From Chitinophaga sp. CF418 (lineage in GTDB: Bacteria; Bacteroidota; Bacteroidia; Chitinophagales; Chitinophagaceae), in contig NZ_FRCN01000014.1 of the NCBI RefSeq assembly GCF_900142925.1, positions 124,001 to 188,000 of the forward strand: a DNA stretch of 64,000 bases, in the 5' to 3' direction. Each line of letters opens with the position of its first letter. Position 1 is the first letter of the stretch. This document shows, one piece after another, positions 52,057-59,771 of the stretch. A program made the translations under genes and the position numbers. Under the pieces are notes generated by a model. That model saw only the letters and a program-made list of their open reading frames with translations. It had not been told where the DNA came from and made no database searches.

Positions 52057-52265
52057 TACTTCAATCCTTTTGTGAATGACATTTGACGCCGACGGTGTGG
52101 CCTCTTCTTATTCAATGCATCGGCCATTTCCAACAGGATACCACGCATTTCTTCTTTACTGCGGTACTCTATCCGCTTATCTCCATATTGCACAATAGAT
52201 ACTCCTTGCGCATACGCCTCGGACAAGGTTTTAAAATGTTGTTCGGTATAAGGAATACTATTCAT
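52056..52265 (-). CDS. Head-tail joining protein gpW
   Basis: A 69-residue homologue of lambda gpW, which plugs the head-tail junction. Conserved pattern: LSEAYAQGVSIVQYGDKRIE, then YRSKEEMRGILLEMADAL. The start overlaps the stop of the upstream gene as TAATG and the stop overlaps the portal start in the same way. Its place before the portal gene matches lambda. Confidence 0.85.
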   Translation of the reverse strand: MNSIPYTEQHFKTLSEAYAQGVSIVQYGDKRIEYRSKEEMRGILLEMADALNKKRPHRRRQMSFTKGLK

Positions 52266-52699
52266 TAGATAACATTTGAAAGGGAAATATTTATATTGAC
52301 TAATTCAAATCTGGCAGCTAAGTTATCCGCAATAGCTTCAATACTGGATAGGTCCGTCTTTATCTGTTTATAAATATCTTTCTGACATGCGATTGTCTCT
52401 ACCGATCTTATAACCGGCATGTGGCTTATGTAATTAAATATTCGAGCCAATTCCGGGTAACTGTATGCCGTCTTCTCCTTTAACAAATAGTATACAATAG
52501 ACTTTTTATAGGATGCCGCCGAAGATGAATTCTTCGTACGTCCCTTTCTGCGAGCGCCGCCACTTTCTCCCTTGTAATGAAAAAAATCGCAATCGAGATC
52601 CCAATAAATACACGCAGCATCAATAATACGCTGCTCTATAGGTTTCTGCATTAATGGGAAAGTAATAACTGCCATCAAACTTTTATTTATCGATTCCAA
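52265..52699 (-). CDS. DnaA domain IV-like protein in the packaging module
   Basis: A 144-residue protein whose C-terminal half (about residues 64-130: YKKSIVYYLLKEKTAYSYPE, LARIFNYISH, TIACQKDIYKQIKTDLSS) resembles the DNA-binding domain IV of the replication initiator DnaA. It has no AAA+ ATPase part. The N-terminus is short, with the basic stretch GGARRKGRTKNSS. It is packed between terminase and gpW with overlaps on both sides (13 bp and TAATG). It may help recognise a packaging or replication site. An ATG at 52675 is an alternative start without overlap. Confidence 0.55.
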   Translation of the reverse strand: MESINKSLMAVITFPLMQKPIEQRIIDAACIYWDLDCDFFHYKGESGGARRKGRTKNSSSAASYKKSIVYYLLKEKTAYSYPELARIFNYISHMPVIRSVETIACQKDIYKQIKTDLSSIEAIADNLAARFELVNINISLSNVI

Positions 52700-54591
52700 A
52701 ATGATGTTTTATTCTCTGCCCTTGCCCTTTTTATGTTCTTAATAGGCAAGGATGCAATCTTTGTTTCCTGAACAGAATGAGGCATCACCTGTATCCCTTC
52801 AGCCTCCTTTCGCCATCTTTCTGGCGTCCATCTATCCGCGCCACAAATAGACGCTGCGGCCCGTGCATATACCCTGCAATCCAGTGGCTCGTTTCGTTCA
52901 TATTTTTTTTTCCAGATATATTGCAAGTAGCCCCGTCTATTTCTTACAACCTCCTGCACCTCCGCTGTCAATCCACGGAAATAGTGGCTATCTCGCCTAG
53001 GAAAATAGCAATATCCATCTGGTACTGTTCCCGTTTCTATGTCGATTTCCTGACGCAGGTTCGCATAAACCTCAGACTTTATGAAGTTTACCCCAACATG
53101 CCAAACCTTTTGTTTATTAACTTTCTTCCCATGCTTTACAATATCGATAGCACGCGGTGGAGAGAAATAATTCTGTAGTGATTCGCTGCCCTTAATGGGT
53201 ACAACTTTTGAAAATCCGTGTTTCTTCGCCCATCTATACACGATATTAGCCTGATAACCGGTATCTATCGTCATTAAACGAATAGGCAAGCCTGCCCCAT
53301 TCGCTAAAGGCCAAACCTCACGTACTACTTTGTCCAGCTCCGCCCACACCTCTTTTTTCTCAATGTCCCCAAGTAATACCCTGAAATCCACTTGGTGAGA
53401 CTTAAACCCCGGCATCCACCCTACAATTTCGAGCTCTAACCGATCCTTCTGCACATCTACGCCAGCGGTCAAAAAGACAACCCCATCACGCAACGTATTA
53501 TGCGGGTAATCTTCCGCCCTACGACTGATATTCTCCCATTCTGGCGCATCACTTCTTTCCTTCCAAGTTTCCCCCAGTACAGTATTGTAAAACTGTTTCA
53601 ACTTCGTGTCGTCCCCTTGTGCCTTCTCCCACTGCTCCGCAATTTCCCCCCAGGACTTCCAGCCGTAAGGACTATACAATGCGCTCAAATGAAACCCGGC
53701 AACATACCTATTTGCTTTTTCCGGAGCTGAAGCATACCACCGCCCCCGTTCCAACATCTGAGATTTGAACCGTTCCTGAATCAACTCTTCACAATGTTCA
53801 CAGAGGTACGCCGCATCCTCGAATACCCCGGGCGTCCACCGCAGCCGGTTGAATTTTAGCGACTGCATTCCGCCACAATGAGGACAAGGGACATGATAAT
53901 ACCTCTGGTCTGTCTGCTGAAATTCGTTTTCAATGATAGAAAGACCTTGAATTGTAGGAGTACTTATTTCAAGTATCTTACGATTACTAAACGTAGCGGT
54001 GCGCTGTTCCGCGAGTCCGATAGGACTACCCTCTCCCTCAACATCCATCGGGTAACCGTCCACCTCATCCAACATTAAATACCTTACCGGCATAGAGCGC
54101 AACCCCGCACCCGAGTTGGCACCAGTGAGCGCCAGCACTCCACCAGGAAACTCTTTATTGTTGATTGTATTTCCGCTGTTCTTACTGTTACTGTCCTTTA
54201 TCTTGCTCCGCAAACGCGGTGACGCTTCGATCATAGGAGCAATACGCCCCTTTGAATTTCGTTCCATAGTGTCCATAGTAGGCATAACCCCCAGGATTGG
54301 ACCCGGGGCCATATCAATCAAATACCCAATAAAATTCAATAAGATCTCTGTAGCCCCCACCTGCGCCGCCTTCATTATTACTAACTTTCGGAAAATGGTG
54401 GTGACGGAAAGCAAGTTCATTGGCTCAATCCAGTAAGGAGTTCTACTACTAGAGTACCGCCCGGGCTCAGCTGCGGCCTTACTATCCAGCCATCTATGAG
54501 TGTCGGCCCATTCTGTAACTGTCATGCGCTGTTCTGGCCTCAACCCGTCAATAAAACCTCTAATTGCATCGAATTCCATTGCTACCTCCAT
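52687..54591 (-). CDS. Terminase large subunit, lambda gpA family
   Basis: A 634-residue packaging motor. The ATPase has the variant P-loop MKAAQVGATEILLNF and Walker B YLMLDEVDGYP. The nuclease acidic residues are in TAGVDVQKDRLELEIVG and LMTIDTGYQANIVYRW. An arginine-rich end (KNIKRARAENKTSFWNR) closes the chain. GpA-family enzymes cut at cos sites, so cohesive ends are likely. A second ATG four codons in (54579) is equally plausible. Confidence 0.93.
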   Translation of the reverse strand: MEVAMEFDAIRGFIDGLRPEQRMTVTEWADTHRWLDSKAAAEPGRYSSSRTPYWIEPMNLLSVTTIFRKLVIMKAAQVGATEILLNFIGYLIDMAPGPILGVMPTMDTMERNSKGRIAPMIEASPRLRSKIKDSNSKNSGNTINNKEFPGGVLALTGANSGAGLRSMPVRYLMLDEVDGYPMDVEGEGSPIGLAEQRTATFSNRKILEISTPTIQGLSIIENEFQQTDQRYYHVPCPHCGGMQSLKFNRLRWTPGVFEDAAYLCEHCEELIQERFKSQMLERGRWYASAPEKANRYVAGFHLSALYSPYGWKSWGEIAEQWEKAQGDDTKLKQFYNTVLGETWKERSDAPEWENISRRAEDYPHNTLRDGVVFLTAGVDVQKDRLELEIVGWMPGFKSHQVDFRVLLGDIEKKEVWAELDKVVREVWPLANGAGLPIRLMTIDTGYQANIVYRWAKKHGFSKVVPIKGSESLQNYFSPPRAIDIVKHGKKVNKQKVWHVGVNFIKSEVYANLRQEIDIETGTVPDGYCYFPRRDSHYFRGLTAEVQEVVRNRRGYLQYIWKKKYERNEPLDCRVYARAAASICGADRWTPERWRKEAEGIQVMPHSVQETKIASLPIKNIKRARAENKTSFWNR

Positions 54592-54594
54592 AGG

Positions 54595-55158
54595 CTATTC
54601 ATTCATCAATTCTATCTGCTTACTTGTGGCCGCTTCCAGTGCATTATGCAGCGCCGTCGTCATAACCAAATGCGCCTCAGAACGTGATTTGGCTGCTATA
54701 ATATCATCAATACACTTATCAGGAATACCCATTAAAACAGTACGCAGTATTTGTCCATGTTTAAAAAGTTGCTTGTACACAAGATCTCTCTCCACGAGTT
54801 CCCCCTTTTTCTTTTTCAAATCCAATACCGTCAACTGTGCCTGCGCTATTTCCTTTACTCTCTTCGCATTGGCATAGCTTGTATTGCTACTTAGCGTGCC
54901 CGAATCGTTATGAGGGATAGCATCATCATGATTATTCGTAGATGGTGCAGGACCAGGAACTATATTTTTTGCCTGTTGTTGAAGATGCAATTCCCCCCAC
55001 TCGGCATTGGCATGAGATACAATAATTTTTTTTTCCTTTGGATCCCATCCCTTTTTTATCCATCCCTTTGCTACCGCTTTGCTCACCGCCTCATTACTCA
55101 CCCCCAACCTGCGGGCGTACTCTCTTTGGGAAACTCTTTCTAGTGCGGGCCTTGCCAT
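54595..55158 (-). CDS. Terminase small subunit, Nu1-like
   Basis: A 187-residue protein with an N-terminal winged-HTH (VSQREYARRLGVSNEAVSKA VAKGWIKKGWD), a linker rich in N, H and P, and a helical C-terminus (AQAQLTVLDLKKKKGELVER). It matches the lambda Nu1/gp1 class that recognises the packaging site and recruits the large subunit. It lies three bases upstream of the large subunit. Confidence 0.85.
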   Translation of the reverse strand: MARPALERVSQREYARRLGVSNEAVSKAVAKGWIKKGWDPKEKKIIVSHANAEWGELHLQQQAKNIVPGPAPSTNNHDDAIPHNDSGTLSSNTSYANAKRVKEIAQAQLTVLDLKKKKGELVERDLVYKQLFKHGQILRTVLMGIPDKCIDDIIAAKSRSEAHLVMTTALHNALEAATSKQIELMNE

Positions 55159-55345
55159 ATCTTAACAAATCAATTTTCAGATGGAACAAACAATAGTGGT
55201 ATACGGGAAATAAGATTAGCAGAAGTACACGCCATTACTCCGGACGCGAAATCAAACCTTTCGTAATGCCAGAAAAGAAAACACACACCACAAAAACTTA
55301 TTAAGTACCACAGTACACACCCATAAAGGATTAAAAGCCCTTTTA
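55159..55345. other. Short intergenic gap in the packaging region
   Basis: About 190 bases between the ParB-domain and terminase small-subunit genes hold no open frame of note. A gap just before terminase is a reasonable place for a cos site, but no repeat confirms it. Confidence 0.3.
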
Positions 55346-56056
55346 TCATTCAGTAACCATTTTAAGCATCAAATAAAAAGCCTCACTATCTAAAGAGATC
55401 TCACGAGCCTCTTTAAATTCATCCAGGCGCTCCCGCATATCATCACTAAGCGCAACAATAAGCGAGTATGAAGTTGGTCCGCCCGCACCCTCTGACGCCT
55501 CCATATTATCCCCGGCACCGGTAGCTTTTGCGTTGGATGGCTTTTTTAAAGGCCCATCATCCACCATCTGAAGAGACGACGAAAGTTCATCCAAATCCAT
55601 AACCATACTGTCTAAATCCAAGTCGAACTCCGTACTAAGGTCTGACAATACATCAATGTCAAACGAAAGGTTAGCCTGGTTAACTCGGTTGTCTGCAATA
55701 GCCAACTCGTGCCCCTCCTTACTGTCCTTATCAATGTCTATTCGCTGAGTAACAACCAATGTATTACCACTAGTAGGAACAATAACAACCTCAGTAAATC
55801 CCTGGCGCTCCAACTCCTTAACTGTATGATTCCCGCCTATCAATTTCAAATTCTTATCCACCAAGACGCCACGCCCTACACCATACTTTGAAACCGACTT
55901 CATAAGCAATTCCCGCCCTAAATTGGTCCCCCGATTCGCGTTCCGATTATCTATAACCAAATCCGAAATTTTCGCGGTTATGTACCGTTTTTCCACGGTT
56001 TCATCATTTTGCTCTCCCCCCGTACTGACGGGCTTCTCCTTTCTTATTTTTGCCAT
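55346..56056 (-). CDS. ParB-like nuclease domain protein
   Basis: A 236-residue protein with an N-terminal ParB/Sulfiredoxin fold (ISDLVIDNRNANRGT; GGNHTVKELERQGF; ELAIADNRVNQANL). In phages this domain is often fused to a DNA methylase; here it is followed only by an acidic region (DLSTEFDLDLDSMVMDLDEL) and a C-terminal helical part, so the methylase is absent. A role in DNA marking, protection or packaging choice is possible. It lies just upstream of the terminase genes. Confidence 0.75.
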   Translation of the reverse strand: MAKIRKEKPVSTGGEQNDETVEKRYITAKISDLVIDNRNANRGTNLGRELLMKSVSKYGVGRGVLVDKNLKLIGGNHTVKELERQGFTEVVIVPTSGNTLVVTQRIDIDKDSKEGHELAIADNRVNQANLSFDIDVLSDLSTEFDLDLDSMVMDLDELSSSLQMVDDGPLKKPSNAKATGAGDNMEASEGAGGPTSYSLIVALSDDMRERLDEFKEAREISLDSEAFYLMLKMVTE

Positions 56057-56273
56057 TTATTATTACTGAAGTTGTCAACCAAAAAAAACTCTAACCCTAA
56101 CGAAGTTTCGCGGCTGTGCCCGCCCGCAAGACTATTGTCAGGGAAGGACCCAGAGGGTAGGGGGCATAAGTCTCTAAACTTATCTCCTATGACACTGACC
56201 ACAATGGCACAGAGTTGAGACCGGGTAAAACATCTTATATAGTTGTGAGATAATTTGAGTAAGTAGATAGTTA
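56057..56273. other. Locally GC-rich spacer in the late operon
   Basis: Between the Z-like and ParB genes. The centre (56100-56180) is richer in G and C than its surroundings, with small self-complementary pieces (ACCC-AGA-GGGT). A 77-codon frame with an ATGA overlap spans it, but the translation looks non-coding. Confidence 0.35.
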
Positions 56274-56936
56274 TCACCTATTCAGCTGGCTTATTCTGTA
56301 ACTTATTTCTCTGTTAAGCTCTTGCGGGAATACGGCGTCAATCTTGGATAGAACAGCCTCCCTAGACTCTGGAGTTAATGCTGCGGTATGTACAGATACA
56401 GAAACCAATGCCTGTATGGGTAAATCATTTCCGCTACTTTTATCACGGGTAAAGCGTTTTTCGAACCCCCTAGATCCATACTTTCCTCTTGCAAAAACTG
56501 CGCTGATACGAGGGGTCATAAATGCATAGGGCAATTCAATTCTTTCCCCAGGCTTAATTTCAACCGTCCCCTTTGCAACTTTCTTTTTCCTTCGCTTAAA
56601 TGCACGAACAACATTACCGCCGCGCCGTTTCCCTCGAATCGATTTCGTCGGAGTTTCAAACTTCGGTTTAAAATTTATTAATGAAATGTGCTTACCGTCC
56701 GCAAGCAAATGCCCAGTTAGCGTATTTGAAGTAGAACGACTTAACTGAATAACGTTAGATAGTACAGCCTGTGGAATGTTATACTGTTGTGCGACTTTTC
56801 TACGTGCAACCGTTCTTCCCTGCGTCAGGGTACGGTTTATTGAACGGGAGAGGGCCAATTTTGTTTGCTGTGGCGATAATTTAACAGCCAGATTGTTGAT
56901 ACTTCTTATAGCATCGCGTGTTTCTACTCTTATCAT
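56274..56936 (-). CDS. Minor tail protein Z-like
   Basis: A 220-residue protein resembling the prophage minor tail protein Z family: IRSINNLAVKLSPQQTKLAL, TQGRTVARRKVAQQYNIPQA and GERIELPYAFMTPRISAVFA, with a very basic middle (RGKRRGGNVVRAFKRRKKKV). In lambda, Z completes the tail tip. Here it lies upstream of terminase, far from the tail genes. It is the first gene of the late minus-strand group. Confidence 0.72.
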   Translation of the reverse strand: MIRVETRDAIRSINNLAVKLSPQQTKLALSRSINRTLTQGRTVARRKVAQQYNIPQAVLSNVIQLSRSTSNTLTGHLLADGKHISLINFKPKFETPTKSIRGKRRGGNVVRAFKRRKKKVAKGTVEIKPGERIELPYAFMTPRISAVFARGKYGSRGFEKRFTRDKSSGNDLPIQALVSVSVHTAALTPESREAVLSKIDAVFPQELNREISYRISQLNR

Positions 56937-57151
56937 AGAGGGAAGTATTAAATAAACACGGAGCGCTTGCGAATGCAGAGCAATAGTATGATGCTTCTAT
57001 GTAATTCCAATAGAAATTTTATCAACACTTTGTGGATTATTGCAAAAAGCAATTCACTTGACCATTTTGAATAATTTGGCGGGATGAATTTTAAAACGAC
57101 AATTATAACTTGCATTCCAGCAGCACAGCAATAACAAACCTCTATAGTCAT

Positions 57152-57179
57152 AAAAAAAGACATAGCAAGCTATGTCTTT
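57152..57179 (-). terminator. Terminator after higA
   Basis: An 11-bp perfect stem (GACATAGC...GCTATGTC with AAA/TTT ends) has a 2-nt loop and is followed on the minus strand by seven T. It separates higBA from the late genes. Confidence 0.88.
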
Positions 57180-57206
57180 CATTTATGGTGTATTGATTAT
57201 TTCAAA

Positions 57207-57590
57207 CTATACATGATCCAAGATAAATTTTGCATCTATTTCGAGTTTCATGTAAACATTCTTAATGAACTGAATATCCGGCTCTCTTTTCTTGTTAAGA
57301 ATTTGAGAAAGCTTTGATTCAGTAACTTCGAGAATCCGAGCGAGCTCTTTCTGCTTAATTCTTTTCTCGAATCTCTTTAGTTCGATCATTTCTTCAAGAG
57401 ACTGAGGCATTGGCAATTGGTAATGCCTTTTCTCATAATTTTCTGCTGCGATTGCGATGACATCAAGTTCCTGAGATTCTGCTTCATTGAGATTTCTTTC
57501 CCCTTTCCTCATTAAGAAGTCAATCCTTTCCATGACTTCTTTATACTCCCTCTCAGTTGAGAGTACAAGGGAAGTTGGTGTTTTTTTCAT
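57207..57590 (-). CDS. higA: HigA-type antitoxin
   Basis: A 127-residue antitoxin with an XRE helix-turn-helix in its C-terminal half (FEKRIKQKELARILEVTESK LSQILNKK, about residues 75-103). The N-terminal part is acidic and helical and may bind the toxin. The ATG at 57590 (MKKTPTSLVL) is chosen; the frame is open further up but without similarity. HigA proteins neutralise HigB and repress their own promoter. The gap to higB is 185 bp, far larger than usual. Confidence 0.8.
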   Translation of the reverse strand: MKKTPTSLVLSTEREYKEVMERIDFLMRKGERNLNEAESQELDVIAIAAENYEKRHYQLPMPQSLEEMIELKRFEKRIKQKELARILEVTESKLSQILNKKREPDIQFIKNVYMKLEIDAKFILDHV

Positions 57591-57775
57591 GTTTATCCAG
57601 ATTACTACACAAATACCCATGTGTACATTGGGCCCAAATTGTTTAAGGTCAAAATTTGGGAACACCTACCACGAGGCTCTACTTTACTTCAAGCTTCGTC
57701 GGTTTCGTTAGAGGTCTTTGTACTCATTTCGGGTGGTTTGGGGTTTACTGTAACTCAATAAATGAAAGGGCTATA
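57591..57775 (-). promoter_or_regulatory. higB-higA spacer with palindrome
   Basis: CCCAAAT...ATTTGGG (57633-57639 and 57654-57660) lies 43-70 bp upstream of the higA start. It is a candidate HigA operator with an internal antitoxin promoter, though no good TAnnTTTG box was found. Confidence 0.4.
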
Positions 57776-58069
57776 CTATAAAGTTGACACATCTAATTTG
57801 TCGTATTCTGCATGCGAACCGAAAAATCTTATATATACAAGTGACTTGCCGAAAAATATCCGAGCTATTAGCCTATACCTGTTTCCTTTAATATTGAACA
57901 CATACAAATCATCTCCCACATAGTCTACACTACCGAACGTGTCTTTAATATCTTGAAACTGTTTCCAAGCTGCCTCACAGGTCAATCTGTACCATCTCAG
58001 TAAAGGATCTGTAGAATCAGGATGCTCATTAGCATATTCAATAATTGTTGATCTAGATAATACTCTCAT
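57776..58069 (-). CDS. higB: HigB-type toxin
   Basis: A 97-residue ribosome-dependent mRNA interferase of the HigB family. The pattern is strong: MRVLSRSTIIEYANEHPDS, WKQFQDIKDTFGSVDYVGD, VFNIKGNRYRLIARIFFG and YIRFFGSHAEYDKLD. Toxin before antitoxin is the normal higBA order. TACATTTG on the minus strand (58088-58095) is a likely -7 box close to the start. The ATG at 58069 matches the family N-terminus. Confidence 0.9.
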   Translation of the reverse strand: MRVLSRSTIIEYANEHPDSTDPLLRWYRLTCEAAWKQFQDIKDTFGSVDYVGDDLYVFNIKGNRYRLIARIFFGKSLVYIRFFGSHAEYDKLDVSTL

Positions 58070-58394
58070 AAAAGTAAAATAATAATGCAAATGTACAAAT
58101 TAAAATACACAAACGGTAATTTTATTTCATTTTTTGAAATTTTTACTAATTTATTTAGTCATTTCAATGCATTTTATGCAGTATCACCGATTATCATATA
58201 ACCAGTTGTTTTACAATAATATAACGGACTATAAACAATATATATGCTAAAATTTTTACTATTTAGGTATATATATCCTTTTGGAATACAATCAGAAACA
58301 GATATATAGTTTTCACAACTCAATATCGAAAGCAGTTCTAACAATGAATTGGGAATTTAACATTTGAGGCGAAACACGAATTAGCATGCGCAAA
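58070..58394. other. AT-rich intergenic region upstream of higBA
   Basis: Very AT-rich, without a gene. It contains the likely higBA -7 box at its left end. No other feature is supported. Confidence 0.4.
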
Positions 58395-58422
58395 TAAAAA
58401 AACCCGGTAGCAAGAACCGGGT
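58395..58422 (-). terminator. Terminator of the XRE repressor gene
   Basis: The stem ACCCGGT / ACCGGGT with a 7-nt loop is followed on the minus strand by seven T. It lies 29 bp past the stop codon. Confidence 0.8.
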
Positions 58423-58450
58423 ATATATAAAAAACTAAATGTTTAATAAC

Positions 58451-58702
58451 TCACTCAAACCCCTCACTGAAAAACTCCCGAGGGGTTATTTCCAATGCGT
58501 TAAAAAGCCTTTCTAAGGAAGAAATCCTCATGTCTGCACCCTGTTCCCACTTCCCATACTGGCTACGGCTCAACCCATGATCCCAAGCAAAATGTTCCTG
58601 GTTACTATACCCCTTTTTTTTACGTAATTGTTTAACCCGTTCGGCCACTTTCGCAGCGAAATCATTCACATGTTGAAATCCATCTTGGTTAATATCACTC
58701 AT
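58451..58702 (-). CDS. XRE-family repressor, candidate lysogeny regulator
   Basis: An 83-residue Cro/CI-like DNA-binding protein. The HTH is visible as VAERVKQLRKKKGYSNQEHF, then SRSQYGKWEQGADMRISSLE RLFNALEI. There is no cleavable CI-type C-terminal domain, so RecA-driven self-cleavage is not expected. A perfect 17-bp palindrome sits 11 bp upstream of its start, and a histidine kinase gene is divergent beyond it. The gene has its own terminator. Position between late and early blocks is right for the genetic switch. Confidence 0.8.
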   Translation of the reverse strand: MSDINQDGFQHVNDFAAKVAERVKQLRKKKGYSNQEHFAWDHGLSRSQYGKWEQGADMRISSLERLFNALEITPREFFSEGFE

Positions 58703-58712
58703 TATGCTCCAT

Positions 58713-58729
58713 TGTTTACCCGGTAAACA
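58713..58729. promoter_or_regulatory. Perfect palindromic operator
   Basis: TGTTTACC-C-GGTAAACA is a perfect 8-1-8 palindrome between the divergent repressor and histidine kinase genes. It is a strong candidate binding site for the XRE protein. No second copy was noticed nearby. Confidence 0.7.
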
Positions 58730-58872
58730 TACAGAATGTGCATTTATTAAATTCCCTTATATAACGTCCATTCAATAAGCATACCGTTAAAATAGTACCA
58801 TCATATAAATACACCGTCTTTATATAGACCCTATATAAGCAGATATATATAACTGATTAAATATTAATTTAA

Positions 58873-59625
58873 ATGAGGTCAAAATATCCCAATACAAAAA
58901 TTGCAAGGAAGCACTTAGGTAATATCTACGATCAATATTCAGAAAAGCATTATGTAGAATTCATTGAGACATGGGCGCATGATACAAATAACATAGTAGC
59001 AAACATCACAAGCGGCCTCGACCTCATCAACTACGACGAACTTTCAATAGAAAACAAACAGGCGATGGAACTTATGCGTTACGCATGTAATATGTTGCAC
59101 GGGCTGAACCGAAATATTTTAGAATTCAACAGGACGGCCCTAGACATTATTTTAGAGGAAATTGATATAAGACAATGGCTCAGTTCCCAAGTTAACGGCT
59201 ATCGGGTTCCGGCGGCCGCCAAACAATTAAAAATATTTGCCTCAATTTCTGAGGACGCCCCAGTTATAATAAGAAGTGATATGGCTAAATTATCCATAGT
59301 ATTCTCAAATATCATTATGAATGCAATAAAGTTTTCTAGTCCCGGAGGGGAGATTAATGTTAGAGCCGGTAACAGACAAGATTACCTATTTATATCAGTG
59401 GAGGATCAGGGATGTGGCATTGCAAAAAAGGACTTGAAGAAAATATTTAAGCCATATCAGCAACTCGATTATAACGTCCCTGGTACAGGACTTGGACTTG
59501 CAATATGCAAAAGAAATATGGAGATTCTCAACGGGATGATATCTGTTGATAGTGAAGAAAGCCAAGGTACAACATTTACAGTATGCATTCCTACTAACGT
59601 TAAGCCAATCACAGAACCTATATAA
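58873..59625 (+). CDS. Soluble histidine kinase encoded in the prophage
   Basis: A 250-residue sensor kinase core with no transmembrane segment and almost no N-terminal sensor domain. The phospho-acceptor helix has His36 in ETWAHDTNNIVANI (HDxxN variant of the H-box). The ATPase boxes are complete: N150 in NIIMNAIKFS, D178-x-G-x-G in VEDQGCGIAKKDL, FKPY, and GTGLGLAI at 204-211. It should autophosphorylate, but no response regulator is in the window. It is one of few plus-strand genes in the right half, divergent from the XRE repressor across a palindrome. Confidence 0.88.
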   Translation: MRSKYPNTKIARKHLGNIYDQYSEKHYVEFIETWAHDTNNIVANITSGLDLINYDELSIENKQAMELMRYACNMLHGLNRNILEFNRTALDIILEEIDIRQWLSSQVNGYRVPAAAKQLKIFASISEDAPVIIRSDMAKLSIVFSNIIMNAIKFSSPGGEINVRAGNRQDYLFISVEDQGCGIAKKDLKKIFKPYQQLDYNVPGTGLGLAICKRNMEILNGMISVDSEESQGTTFTVCIPTNVKPITEPI

Positions 59626-59771
59626 CATACCGGCAATAAACACTTTATCATAGAAAGAAATGGGGAAAAGCCGGTAGAAATCTATGTTGTGTATATTTAA
59701 AACGATAAAATACAGGGCAGGTGATCACGCCCGCCCTCTTTGAATACTACCATGAGATTTTGGGAAAAAAA

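Noticed and set aside
56044..56277. 77-codon frame with an ATGA overlap to the Z-like gene
   Set aside because: The overlap is suggestive, but the translation (GSFPDNSLAGGHSRETS and similar) looks non-coding and it runs into the ParB gene.
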